Positions 45,620-55,612 of a DNA stretch of 64,000 bases are shown one piece after another. Made by a program: the position numbers and the translations under genes. Position 1 is the stretch's first letter; each line of letters begins with the position of its first letter. A model generated the notes under the pieces. It did not search any database. It was not told where the DNA came from and saw nothing but the letters and a program-made list of their open reading frames with translations. The stretch is taken from positions 131,395,501-131,459,500 of the forward strand of contig NC_083685.1 of the NCBI RefSeq assembly GCF_033118175.1, written 5' to 3'. The stretch comes from Dama dama (Eukaryota; Chordata; Mammalia; Artiodactyla; Cervidae).

Positions 45620-45828
45620 GTTCTTCAGTCGCTAAGTCCTGTCTGACTCTTTGCGACCCCATGAGCTGCAGCACGCCAGCCTTCCCTGTCCTTCACTATC
45701 TCCTGGACTTGGCTCGGATTCATGTCCAGTGAGTCAGTGATGCTATTGAGCCATCTCATCCTCTGTCACCCCCTTCTTTTGCCTTCAGTCTTTCCAGCAT
45801 CAGGGTCTTTTCCAGTGAGTCAGCATCT
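45620..45828 (-). mobile_element. BovB 3'-end fragment
   Basis: Reverse complement of the last about 210 bases: CTTCAGTCGCTAAGTCCTGT, GTGAGTCAGTGATGCTATTG, then CATCAGGGTCTTTTCCAGTG. Confidence 0.9.
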
Positions 45829-46893
45829 CTATTCCCGCCCGGCAAATAGGTTCATCAGAACCGTTTTTCTAGGTTCCATATATATGCGTTAATATACTAT
45901 ATTTGTTTTTCTCTTCTGAAGCTGGTACTGTTGATGACAGTTGGAAGTGCAGGGTTTTGCAGCCTTGAGATTAGGACTGGAGGTGATACACTGAGTTGTA
46001 ATAGGCTTATACACATTAATAAGGGAAATAATAAATAAAACATTCATAATATATAAAACCAGTAGCACTTTGTATTTTAAAAACTGCATATTGATATTTG
46101 TTCAGCCATTGTTCTGTTCACGATCAGTGGTTACTGCTTCCTTCTCCGTGGTGCTAAACTCTGGGAAAGAATTATAACCCTAAGCAGAATCCTTGGGAAA
46201 GGATGGTGAAGTGGTGCTGCAGGGTACCCCAGTGAGAACGTAAGGTGGGCTTTCTGCTCGATTTCAGATTTGCAAGGTAGGGACTCACAGGAGACTGCTG
46301 CCACAGTGCACGTGCTCAGCATGTGCCCCCAACGCCCGGGGAGCTGGCGCCCCTGCCCGCTTCCCCAGGGCTGGATGCTGGGCAAAGGCTAAGGGCTGGC
46401 CCTCCCGTCGTCTGGCCTGGAGAACAGGCTGATGGAGTAAACAGCTGTTTCATTGCAGAAAGTCCTCATTGCAGAAACAGCTTTTTCTGAAGCTGTACCG
46501 TAAGTAGTTTTCACTCGATTTTCCTTCTGTCATGTTTTTTAATAAAGTATGATTTGTGTTGCTGTTTGTTGTAATTGGAATAAAACGCATTGGTTCAGGA
46601 AAGCTATGCTCATGCTTGTAAAGGTTTTCCTTAGTTTGCTTGGATTTGTTTTGAAGTTAAATGAGCTTCAATTGTTTTCCTCTTCTTGTTGAATTAATGC
46701 CTGCAACTATATGTAACTGCCTTAAAAGGTGGAAATGGGAGATGGTTCCCTTTTAAAACTTTGAAACTTGCAGCTTGATTCTTGAGTATTTACAGTGTAG
46801 GGAGTAGTTTAAATCATACTTTTTGTTCTCAAAGGTGCTTAATGCAGTTATAATCATGAGAAGTCACATATGAATGTTTAACATTAATAGGCA

Positions 46894-47034
46894 GGTTTCC
46901 CAGGTGGTGCTACTGGTAAAGAATCAGCCTGCCAATGCAGGAGAGCCAAGAGACACGAGTTCGAACCCTGGGTTGCGAAGATGCCCTGGAGACAAGAATG
47001 GAGACCCACTCCAGTATTCTTGCCTGGAGAATCC
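46894..47034 (+). mobile_element. Bov-tA SINE, 3' truncated
   Basis: The head and first half of the Bov-A part are present, to CTTGCCTGGAGAATCC; the last about 70 bases are missing. Because SINEs normally lose 5' rather than 3' sequence, a later deletion is likely. Confidence 0.9.
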
Positions 47035-47070
47035 AGCTTACAAAATGATCATGTGGGTTGTGATACCTGA

Positions 47071-47275
47071 TTTTTTAACTTTGAACTTCTACATCGGGGT
47101 GGGGTTCAGAGCGTCGTAGCAGGTGACAGTTTCAGGTGGACAGCAAGGATCTCAGCCGCAGGGGTATGTGTGTTCATTCTCCCCGGCGCCCCTCCCCTGC
47201 AGGCTGCAGCCTAGCATGGAGCGGAGTCCCCTGCACAGGACACAAGGGCCTTGTCGGTCATCCATGTAAAATACA
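47071..47275 (-). mobile_element. Ruminant L1 3' UTR fragment
   Basis: GACAGTTTCAGGTGGACAGC, TGTTCATTCTCCCCGGCGCC and GGGCCTTGTCGGTCATCCAT are reversed L1 3' UTR. It has gained GC and lost AT compared with other copies. Confidence 0.75.
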
Positions 47276-48760
47276 CAGCAGGTCATACACCTGACTGAAA
47301 TCTTCTGAGGAAACCTAACTTTTTCACATGCTGCTCGCTAAGTGACTAAAATGTCTCAAGTCACTTTTGATCACTACAGTGATTTTCGTTGCTTTAGTTT
47401 GACGTTAGTTTCTGCATATCAGTTTCTGAGTGACTTATTAACATGGAGCACTCTATCACTCTTCTGCTTTAATTTCTGAATGACGGTTCAGAAGCAGGTA
47501 GGACTGATATTTATTCTCTAGGTCCAAGGTCAAGTTCGGCGTAAGGGCTGACGTTTTCCCTTTGTTCGTCTGTGCCACCAAGCATCACAGCACCTGATGG
47601 CTGGGTTGAGTCTGTGTTCGTGTGATGCAAATTAACTTGCACAATCACATTTTGTAAAGATTAGTTGTTGAGTGGGAGCTGGAGCAGTTCATGTTTGAGA
47701 CTTCCATGGTTGTCTAAAATGAACAATGCTGTGGAGTAACTAAGGTAAATGGCAGAGGTGCTAGAGATCAGCGGCTGACTCACTGGGCGAGGTTCTGGGC
47801 CTCCTGGGTTCACTTAATATGATGGTGAGAGGTGTAACACACACATCATGATCAATGAAAGCATAAACTCAGAATTCATGACGTTACCTATGATAGACTC
47901 ATTCTGAGCAGAGTGCTTGCGTAACTTGCTTAATGGTGGAGGATTAATTGAAGTCCCAAGTTTTATCCCAAATTCTAAAATGCATCAACTTGTAGCTTTT
48001 GTTTCCCTATGTGTCCCTGTCCTGTTGGTTTTATTTGATGTTCTGTATACTTTGTCTGAAACTCTGTGGAGACTTAGAATTAAAAAAAAGAAAAAATTGC
48101 AGTAGAATAGATTTGTATCAGATGGGCAAGATTTTAGTCACTAAGAAGCTAGATAGCGCTCCTAACCATTAGATTTAATATTATGTATATGTAATCAAAA
48201 ACACGCTTCTCTTTAAATGTAGGTTAATCATCTGAATCCATGTGCATTTATGTACTGACCTTGACCTCCTTGGTGGATTCTGTAGTTACAAGATCAAGAA
48301 GAGCCTTGGTCTTGGAATTCAAAGTGGGGAGGGATGGTGGGGGCTGTGTGACTGAGGTCCCGCAACTTCCGGCGGTGGAGCTGGCCCCGCGGCGGCCACG
48401 CTGTGTGTAGTCCGAGCCCCAGGCCTGTCTGCACACCCAGCTCGTGCAGCGGTCATGCCCGTGGCCCCTTCCTGCTTCCTGGTAGCTCACAAACCTTTGT
48501 ACTTTGTGTCCTCTGCAGTCTTAAACCTTAATTCTGCAACCGGCGAGTCTCAGTACTCGTCCAGGAATCTCAGTGTTAAAGCATGAGGAAATCTGCAAAC
48601 AAAGCAGGCGCTGGATTCCTTTTATTGCCTTTGAAAAATGGCAGTGCCTTTTGGAGACAAGTGGGCATTGTACTCTGAAGCCTGGGAGTTTTATTGAGTA
48701 AAGATTGTACATTTATCTTTCATAATTTAGATTGCTAGTCTGGTAATAACAGAAGGACCT

Positions 48761-48876
48761 GGAGTAGGAGATGGCATTCCGCTCCAGTACTCTTGCCTGG
48801 AGAATCCCACGGACAGAGGAGCCTGGCGGGCTACAGTCCACGGGGCAGCAGAGAGTCCGACACAGCTGAGCACACA
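48761..48876 (+). mobile_element. Single Bov-A unit
   Basis: GGAGTAGGAGATGGCATTCC to GAGTCCGACACAGCTGAGC without the tRNA-like head. Confidence 0.88.
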
Positions 48877-49059
48877 CGCGGTAACAAAGACCTGTTTAAA
48901 GCGTCGAGAATGCATGAGGCTCTGTATTGAATGAGAATTCACAGGCAGGGAAAACTGCTGTCCTTGAAATCACATATTTTTTGACTTTCGTCTTTTTGAT
49001 TTTAGCTCCTCTTGGTTCTTTGGAAGCGAGCTCCTCCCCTGAGTGCTTAGTCTGCTCTT

Positions 49060-49240
49060 GGTCGTTGTTGTTCACTTGTTGAGTTGTGTCCGGCTCCTGG
49101 CACCAGCGTGGACTGTAGCACGCCAGGCTTCCCTGTCCTTCACTGTCTCCTGAGATTTGCTCAAACTCACGTCTGTCGAGTCAGGGATGCCATCCAGCCG
49201 TCTCAGCCTCTGCCTCCCCCTTCTCCTGCCCTCGGGTTTT
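49060..49240 (-). mobile_element. BovB 3'-end fragment
   Basis: Reverse complement of the BovB end: TTGTTGTTCACTTGTTGAGT, CACGCCAGGCTTCCCTGTCC, GATGCCATCCAGCCGTCTC. Confidence 0.9.
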
Positions 49241-49508
49241 AATCTTACACTGAGATGTTACAGCGGAGCTGACTTTACACTTAAAGTATGCATGTACAAA
49301 TGCAATAGTATTAATCTTTAAGTGTACAGATTTTAGTAGCCCCCCCAAGCAAGATTTGAAGGGTGACTGAATATAACCATAAAGTTTGTTATTTACTGGT
49401 TTTGTTTTCTATAGTACAAGTAACTCCGTTGTTAGAATTGAAATTATTTCTCAACAGTGGTACAAATATAGAAGTCAAATCTTAGTTTCAGTGTTGACTT
49501 GAGGTTCT

Positions 49509-49662
49509 TATTCTTTTTTTTTTCTTTTTAAAAAATTATTTATTTGGCTGTGAGGGTGTTTTAGTTGCAGCATGTAGAATCTATTTCCCTGACCAGGGTT
49601 GGATCCCGGGCCCCCTGCCCTGGGAGCATGGAGTCTTAGCCCCTAGACCTTCAGGGGAGTCC
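49509..49662 (-). mobile_element. CHR-type SINE with 14-bp target-site duplication
   Basis: Reverse copy: T-rich tail, TTATTTATTTGGCTGTGAGG, then CCTTCAGGGGAGTCC. TGACTTGAGGTTCT is repeated exactly at 49495-49508 and 49663-49676. Confidence 0.96.
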
Positions 49663-49989
49663 TGACTTGAGGTTCTGATCTTAGAAATACATAAATTCAG
49701 AAAATACACAGCATGATGAAACGGAAATGAAGCATGGCCTTATGCATACCTTTTTCAGTATTTTCTAAATCCGGATACAACGTAAGTCTTGTAAATGCTC
49801 CATGGAAAATTTTCTTTATGTCCTAGATTTCTAAGTTGCTTTAAAAATGAGCCAAAAATGTTGGTTTCTCCCCCCAACCCCCCACCTTGGTCAGTTTCCC
49901 TATCATAGCTCTTAGACATCTTTATTGCTCCAAGAGTCTTTGAACCAAATTTAAAGTTAGGAAATCCTAAGTACATTATCACTGATGAT

Positions 49990-50018
49990 TTTATATATAT
50001 ATATATATACACATATAT
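49990..50018. repeat. (TA)n microsatellite
   Basis: About ten TA dinucleotides followed by CACATATATG. Confidence 0.9.
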
Positions 50019-50214
50019 GAATGATTTTGAAGATCTGCTAGGACTTAGGAGTGGGGAATTTCTAGGCCATCTTTTTTATCCTTTGTGACTGCTGTTAGAT
50101 GGGAGTTGTTGCCTGCTTTGAATAATAGCCTTCCTTTTCAAATTCAGCTCACTTTTCTGAGAAAGCCTTTGACTCTGCAGTGGGGCGGTGAGTGCGGACA
50201 GTCAGTTCTGCACA

Positions 50215-50440
50215 AGTTTCCTCCTCCAAGTAACTACTCGTGTGACTGTTAGATCCGTCACGTCTGGGCACCTTTTCTAGTTCTGTCACGTGGTTGTCCA
50301 CAGCCCCTGTAGTTTGACCTTGCACATTTCAAGTAACTGGAAATGTCCTTAAGTCTCTTAATCTGCAGTTTCCTCTTTCATCCCCGTTTCCTTATCTGGG
50401 TGCGTCCTTGGGCTTTGAGACCTATAGACCTTACTTCGCC
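50215..50440. mobile_element. Old interspersed repeat fragment, copy A
   Basis: It shares a 200-base region with 52090-52300 in the same orientation, including CTGGAAATGTCCTTAAGTCT and CAGTTTCCTCTTTCA. The pattern resembles an old L1M-type 3' region, but I am not sure of the family. Confidence 0.5.
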
Positions 50441-50499
50441 CTCAAGTGACTGAACTACACTTGACTCTAATGAAAGCTTTTTATCATCCAGATCCTTAA

Positions 50500-50604
50500 A
50501 TCTTTGGAAGAAACAGTTTTCTTTAAAACTTTTGAACTAATTCTAGACACTGGAAAGTTGAAAAATGGTACAGGGAGTATCTCTGTCTGTCTCACCTCCC
50601 CCAG
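50500..50604. mobile_element. Old L1-like fragment, part 1 (split by BovB)
   Basis: CTTTTGAACTAATTCTAGAC and GGAAAGTTGAAAAATGGTAC resemble the start of a common old L1 3' region. It continues on the other side of the BovB insertion (50721-50830). Confidence 0.45.
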
Positions 50605-50720
50605 GATTCAGTTCAGTTCAGTCGCTCAGTCGTGTCCGACCCTTTGTGACCCCACGGACTGGAGCACGCCAGGCTTCCCTGTCCCTCACCAGCTCCTGGA
50701 GCTTGCTCAAACTCCTCCAG
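50605..50720 (-). mobile_element. BovB 3'-end fragment
   Basis: Begins with TTCAGTTCAGTTCAGTCGCT, the short repeat that ends BovB instead of poly-A, then CACGCCAGGCTTCCCTGTCC. About 115 bases remain. Confidence 0.92.
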
Positions 50721-50854
50721 TATTAACATCTTACATAACCATGGTATGATTATGAGGAGCAGGAAGTTCACATTGGTACAGTATTAACGTAGAGCTCATT
50801 TGAATTTTCACCAGTTTCCTACTGATGCGCTCTTTCTGTCGTAAGGCCCTATGT

Positions 50855-51060
50855 AGCAGTGGTCCGCATGCTTGTCACCAGGGACCGGTTTCATGGGAGC
50901 CAGTTTTCCATGGATGGGAGTTGGGGATGGTTTCAGGATGATTCTGGGGCATCACAGTTATTGTGTACTTTATCTCTGTTGTTATTACATCAGCTCCACC
51001 TCAGATCATCAGGCATTAGATCCTGCTGTATACGATCCCACAGTGCATCTAACTTTTAGC
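50855..51060. mobile_element. hAT-type DNA transposon relic
   Basis: GCAGTGGTCCGCATGCTTGT, CACCAGGGACCGGTTTCATG, TGGGGATGGTTTCAGGATGA and ACCTCAGATCATCAGGCATT are in the order of a common mammalian hAT-derived element with a CAGNGGTCC end. No transposase is encoded. The open frame across it (50872-51447) appears to be chance. Confidence 0.6.
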
Positions 51061-51550
51061 CTCGGAGGTCAGTCACTTTTTGTTCAGGTTGTGTGGGTGT
51101 GTTGTGTCTGGTCACGCATGGTGCAGTCAGATGTCTTCCTTGGTAACGAGTCGACCCCTCCTTTTTTATTCCTCTTGGTTTCCCTGGGCAGTGACAAGCT
51201 GGGGGGGTCTGCTTGTGGCCACTGTGGGTGCTCAGTGGTTGTCACTGAGTTCATCTTGTTCTTTTTTGCCACGAATCTTACCTACAAGCAGAATCGTAAG
51301 AATGGAAGCCCCTGGAGGCCAAGGGTCTCCTGCATCTGCAAGGATTTTTCGGGGGAGATGATCTATGAATTCAGCTTGATCTGGAAAGCCGACTTGTTCT
51401 CTGGGCTGTCGTCCAGTACTTTGTGTGATGCTGGGAATGCTCTGTAATCAGCGTTGTCTTGTTGTGTCATCATCAGCAATGTCTGCTTGTCAGGCCCTTG
51501 AAATGTGGAACCGAATTTTTCGTTGCAATTTATTTTTAAAGTTGAATCTT

Positions 51551-51863
51551 GTTGTTCAGTTGCTAAGTCTTGTCTGACTCTTTATGACCCCATGGACTGC
51601 AGCACGCCAGGCTTCCCTGTCCTTCACCATCTCCCAGAGTTTGCTCAAACTCTTGTCCATTGAGTCAGTGACGCCATGCAGCCATCTCATCTTCCATTCA
51701 CCCCTTTCTTCTCCTTCTCTCAATCTCTCCCAGCATCAGGGTCTTTTCCAATGAGTTGGCTCTTTGCATCAGGTGGCCAAAGTATTGCAGCTTCAGCATC
51801 TGTCCTTGCAGTGAATATTCAGAGTTGATTTCCTTTAGGATTGACTGGTTTGATCTCCTTGCT
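51551..51863 (-). mobile_element. BovB 3' fragment
   Basis: About 310 bases, from TTGTTGTTCAGTTGCTAAGT through CCCAGCATCAGGGTCTTTTC to TGACTGGTTTGATCTCCTTG, reverse orientation. Confidence 0.93.
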
Positions 51864-52089
51864 GTTGTTAGTGGCTGTGGTAGCAGAGTTCAGCTTTAGA
51901 GAATCCTGAGGGAGTAAATCAGATCATACCCTTTTAAGCCTTTCATTGTAGAATAAGATGCAGATGTATTAAGCCCCACAGAAAATGCGTGGTCTATGGA
52001 TGGCCACACGGCCCGCGTTGCTGCAGCCACCCCGGGTCTAGCGGATGAGCTCGCTAGTCCGCCCCTTGCCTCATTTCTTCCCCCAGAGG

Positions 52090-52450
52090 AACTGCCGCTG
52101 TGACTTTTAGATCATCACTTCTCTGCATTTCTTTTCGTTTAGTTTTGCTCCGTGGTTTTCCACAGACACTGTAGTTTCATCTTGCACACTTAAAATAACT
52201 GGAAATGTCCTTAAGTCTCTCTTAATCTACAGCTTCCTCTTTCACGCCCCTTTCACTATCTGGGGGCGTCCCTGGGCTTCGGGACCTGTAGACTTTCCCA
52301 CAGTCAGAATCCTGTTAATTGCATGCTCATAGCGCTTCATATTCCTCTGTGCTTTCTGCAAACTGGCACCTGGATCCAGAGGTCCCACTGGATTTGAGTT
52401 CAGTTTGGGTTTATAGTTTCAGATGCCTTTTTAAGGTCACATGCATGTTA
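52090..52450. mobile_element. Old interspersed repeat fragment, copy B
   Basis: Homologous to 50215-50440, and extends about 150 bases further (GACTTTCCCACAGTCAGAAT, GCAAACTGGCACCTGGATCC). Probably an L1M-type 3' region and possibly the continuation of the fragments at 50500-50830, pushed apart by hAT and BovB insertions. Confidence 0.5.
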
Positions 52451-53218
52451 TTCACACATATATTAATGTGGAAAGACCTTAAATGAGGTTTTTCTATCAA
52501 AGTATCCAAAACTGAGAAATGAACATAAGTCAGTTGAACTAGTGAAGTTTTATGGGGTGTGGTACACGACCTGGAAACAGGGACTGCGTGCTGCTTGTGG
52601 AAAACTAGGTTGTCGGGGGTTTTTTCTTAAGTGTACGGTGTGCCTTACACCTCTATGCAAATTTTAGTTTTACCCAGTACTTCTGTGGGCACGAGGTGTG
52701 TGTGTATGTGTGGGTGTGTCTGTCTGTGGGCGGTGGAAATAATTACTAATTGAATTGTTATATAGTCATTTTCTTGTCTAAACTTCCCCCACACAACTAT
52801 GTATGTGGTCTGTTTATTCCTGATCTCAGTATCCAACACAAGATCAAAATTGGGCTTTATAGTTATTTTTGTGCACTGGAACATGGCGGGGCACAGAGAA
52901 TAAGCCTGTGAGAAGCGAATTCAGTGTCTTCCTCTTCAGAGAAGAAGACTGTCAGCTCCTGGGTCCACTGTGGGCAGAACCGTGTACGAGCTGCTGATAC
53001 AGACGAGGGTTCTCCTAAGAGTGAGCAGACCCTCTGAGTCTTATCAGGGAGTTTATAACTGGATAATTTGACTTACACACAGAGCACTAAAGAGTATGTA
53101 AAAAGTCAGCATGTATAAGTTAAAGTGTAAAAATTAAGAGCCCTTCCTGTGACAAATGAGCACTAGACTGGAGGTTAGGTAACCTTGGTTTAGATCCCTC
53201 TTTGCAGTTGAGGGCAGG

Positions 53219-53410
53219 AGGCTTCCCTTGTGGCTCAGAATCTGCCTGCATTGCAGGAGACCTGGGTTCGATCCCTGGGTAGGGAAGATCCTCTGGAGAA
53301 GGGCATGGCAACCGACCCCAGTATTCTTGCCTGGAGAATCGCATGGACAGAGGAGCCTGGTGGGCTGCAGTCCATGCCGTCGAAAAGGATCAGACACGAC
53401 TGAGCGACTG
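53219..53410 (+). mobile_element. Bov-tA SINE
   Basis: Forward copy with a 10-base deletion in the A-box region (GGCTCAGAATCTGCCTGC) and a GACATGTTTCTTTCAC tail. Confidence 0.94.
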
Positions 53411-54144
53411 ACATGTTTCTTTCACTTTGCACTGGGGACGTTGGATTCTTTTGAGGGGTAGCAAGCATGTGGCATTCCTGCCAGCTGCTGTCAGATAATA
53501 TTGGTCTTTCGGTGTCAGAATCCTCAGCCCAGGCCCCGAGTGGCCGCTGCGCAGTGGTGATTGGAGTGGATGGGGAGGCCGAGCCCCATGCCAGGCTGCC
53601 TGCCTCCTAGTGTCCTGCCAGCTGTTGACCTGCTGCGGCGCCGCCCCCAGCCCCGTGTTTGTATGTCCCCTCCTTTAATCATTCCCTGGAAGCACAATGT
53701 CTCGGGAAAATAATCCACAGTGCTGAATTTTTTTCTAAAAATATTATCATTGAAATGCTGAAAGTTTCATGCAAAACAAACCACTGGTTGCTGGGGACTG
53801 GCCTTCAGCCAGGAGTTGAGTTGATTTAGGATTGAAAAAAAAAATCCCCTGATCCTTTCTTGATGTTTTTCTTGATTGGCAGCATGTAAAATGTTAATTT
53901 TCTGGCTTCTGTTGGGTCCAAGTGATTTTTTTTTAATGGTCTAACTTATGTGAGTGCCTTACAGTTGAAATCTGGTATTTGAGTTGCGTTTTGGTTTTGT
54001 GGCATTTTACAGAGTTCTGTGACCCAAATAATGACTCTGGAGCCCCTTTCTAATCTGGAGAGAAAATAAAAATACTGGGAGAAGAACTTTGCACTTTATC
54101 TTGTAGTAACCATATGCTGAAATAATGGTACCTTGACCCCAGTG

Positions 54145-54459
54145 CTCTGCAAGGATATCCAACCAGTCCACCCTAGAGGAGATCAGTCCTGGGTGTTCAC
54201 TGGTAGGACTGATGCTGAAGCTGAAGCTCCAGTACTTTGGCCACCTGATGCAAAGAGCCATCAGATGGAAAAGACCCTGATGCTGGGAAGGATTGAGGGC
54301 AGGAGGAGAAGGGGACGACAGAGGATGAGATGGTTGGATGGCATCATGCGCTCAATGGACATGAATTTGGGTGGAGTCTGGGAGTTGGTGATGGACAGGG
54401 AGGCCTGGCGTGCTGCGATTCATGGGGTCGCAAAGAGCCAGCACGACGAGCGAGTGAGC
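54145..54459 (+). mobile_element. BovB 3' fragment with target-site duplication
   Basis: The plus strand encodes the BovB ORF tail (GRRRRGRQRMRWLDGIM, then MDREAWRAAIHGVAKS) from about 54260. The 11-base duplication TGACCCCAGTG flanks it at 54134-54144 and 54460-54470, so this is a complete 5'-truncated insertion. It is the only BovB in sense orientation in PRKCA intron 2. Confidence 0.96.
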
Positions 54460-54937
54460 TGACCCCAGTGATCCTCGGTGGTAGTGGGATCCAGACTCAT
54501 GTAGGAGAGGAGATCTTGATGGACACAAGTCAGGATGCCGTATTCCTAAAACTGTTCAGAGCAGCTGAGGGAGAGGAGAGAAGCCCTAAAGGGAGGATAG
54601 TTGTGATTTATTATCTTTTTTTTTTTGGAAAGCTTGCTTACAATCCTTTGAGCTAGATAGAGCCCTAGGATTACTTTGAGTTTATAGGACTGCATGCCTT
54701 TGCATGCACAAATCCTGTCTGTGCAAATTTGACCTTTAAAATTTCCATTACTGTCCCCATTCTGTCTCTCTGCCCCCGCCCCTAAAAAAGCTGACCTTTG
54801 TGAAGTTTTACATCTTATGGTTGATGTTAAGGCCCTGAGACTTACATCTGTGCTGGCTACCGTCCATCTACTCGTCTAATTATGTATTCCGTACATACTC
54901 TCCCCAGGTACTGAGCTAGTTTGCTGGGAGTGATAGT

Positions 54938-55082
54938 AACTATGATAACACTTACTGAGCATGGCCTGCACATGGCCCAGTGTTGAGCACTTGACAGACG
55001 ACACGTTTCTTCTGTAACTTCCACGGCCGCCGAGGACAGGCGTTTCTCTCGGGTTAAGAATCTTACAACTAAGTGACTGGGG
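54938..55082 (+). mobile_element. MIR SINE
   Basis: TAACACTTACTGAGCATGG, CCAGTGTTGAGCACTTGACA and CAACTAAGTGACTGGGGTTA fit the right half of MIR, with many changes. Confidence 0.6.
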
Positions 55083-55099
55083 TTAGGTTTATATTTGTT

Positions 55100-55175
55100 G
55101 CTTTGTTTTGAAATTATTTAAAACAATTTTAATTGAAGTACAGTTGACTTACAGTGTTAATACTGCTGTATAGCA
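55100..55175 (-). mobile_element. L1 3'-end fragment from which the adjacent array grew
   Basis: TTTTAATTGAAGTACAGTTG and CTGTATAGCAAAATGACTCA follow reversed L1 3' UTR (TTTATTGAAGTATAGTTGA..., ACAGCAAAGTGATTCAGTTA). The element resumes after the array with ACACATTCTTTTTTGG near 55612. Confidence 0.75.
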
Positions 55176-55567
55176 AAATGACTCAGTTATACATATGTGC
55201 ACACACATATATACACAAAATGACTCAGTTATACATACGTGCACACACATATATACACAAAATGACTCAGTTATACATACGTGCACACATATATACACAA
55301 AATGACTCAGTTATACATACGTGCACACACATATATACACAAAATGACTCAGTTATACATACGTGCACACATATATACACAAAATGACTCAGTTATACAT
55401 ACGTGCACACACATATATACACAAAATGACTCAGTTATACATACGTGCACACATATATATACACACACAAAATGACTCAGTTATACATACGTGCGCATAT
55501 ATATACACAAAATGATTCAGTTATACATACATACACACGTATACACAAAATGATTCATTTATACATA

Positions 55568-55580
<13 letters not shown>
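55175..55580. repeat. L1-derived minisatellite with repeated AP-1/TRE cores
   Basis: Ten units start at 55175, 55217, 55259, 55299, 55341, 55381, 55423, 55469, 55509 and 55547; most are 40 or 42 bases, often alternating. Units read AAAATGACTCAGTTATACAT, then a TACGTGCACACA and TATATACAC part. The first eight contain TGACTCA, the consensus AP-1/TPA-response element; the last two have TGATTCA, the base found in the L1 consensus as I remember it. The array lies about 18 kb into PRKCA intron 2. Confidence 0.95.
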
Positions 55581-55603
<23 letters not shown>

Positions 55604-55612
55604 CACACATAC
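55562..55612. repeat. (TG)n(TA)n microsatellite
   Basis: About ten TG dinucleotides and seven TA dinucleotides, followed by ACACACATACACA. It closes the minisatellite. Confidence 0.92.

Noticed and set aside
50872..51447. 191-codon open frame in intron 2
   Set aside because: It starts inside a hAT relic and runs into unrelated DNA. No domain, no splice context.
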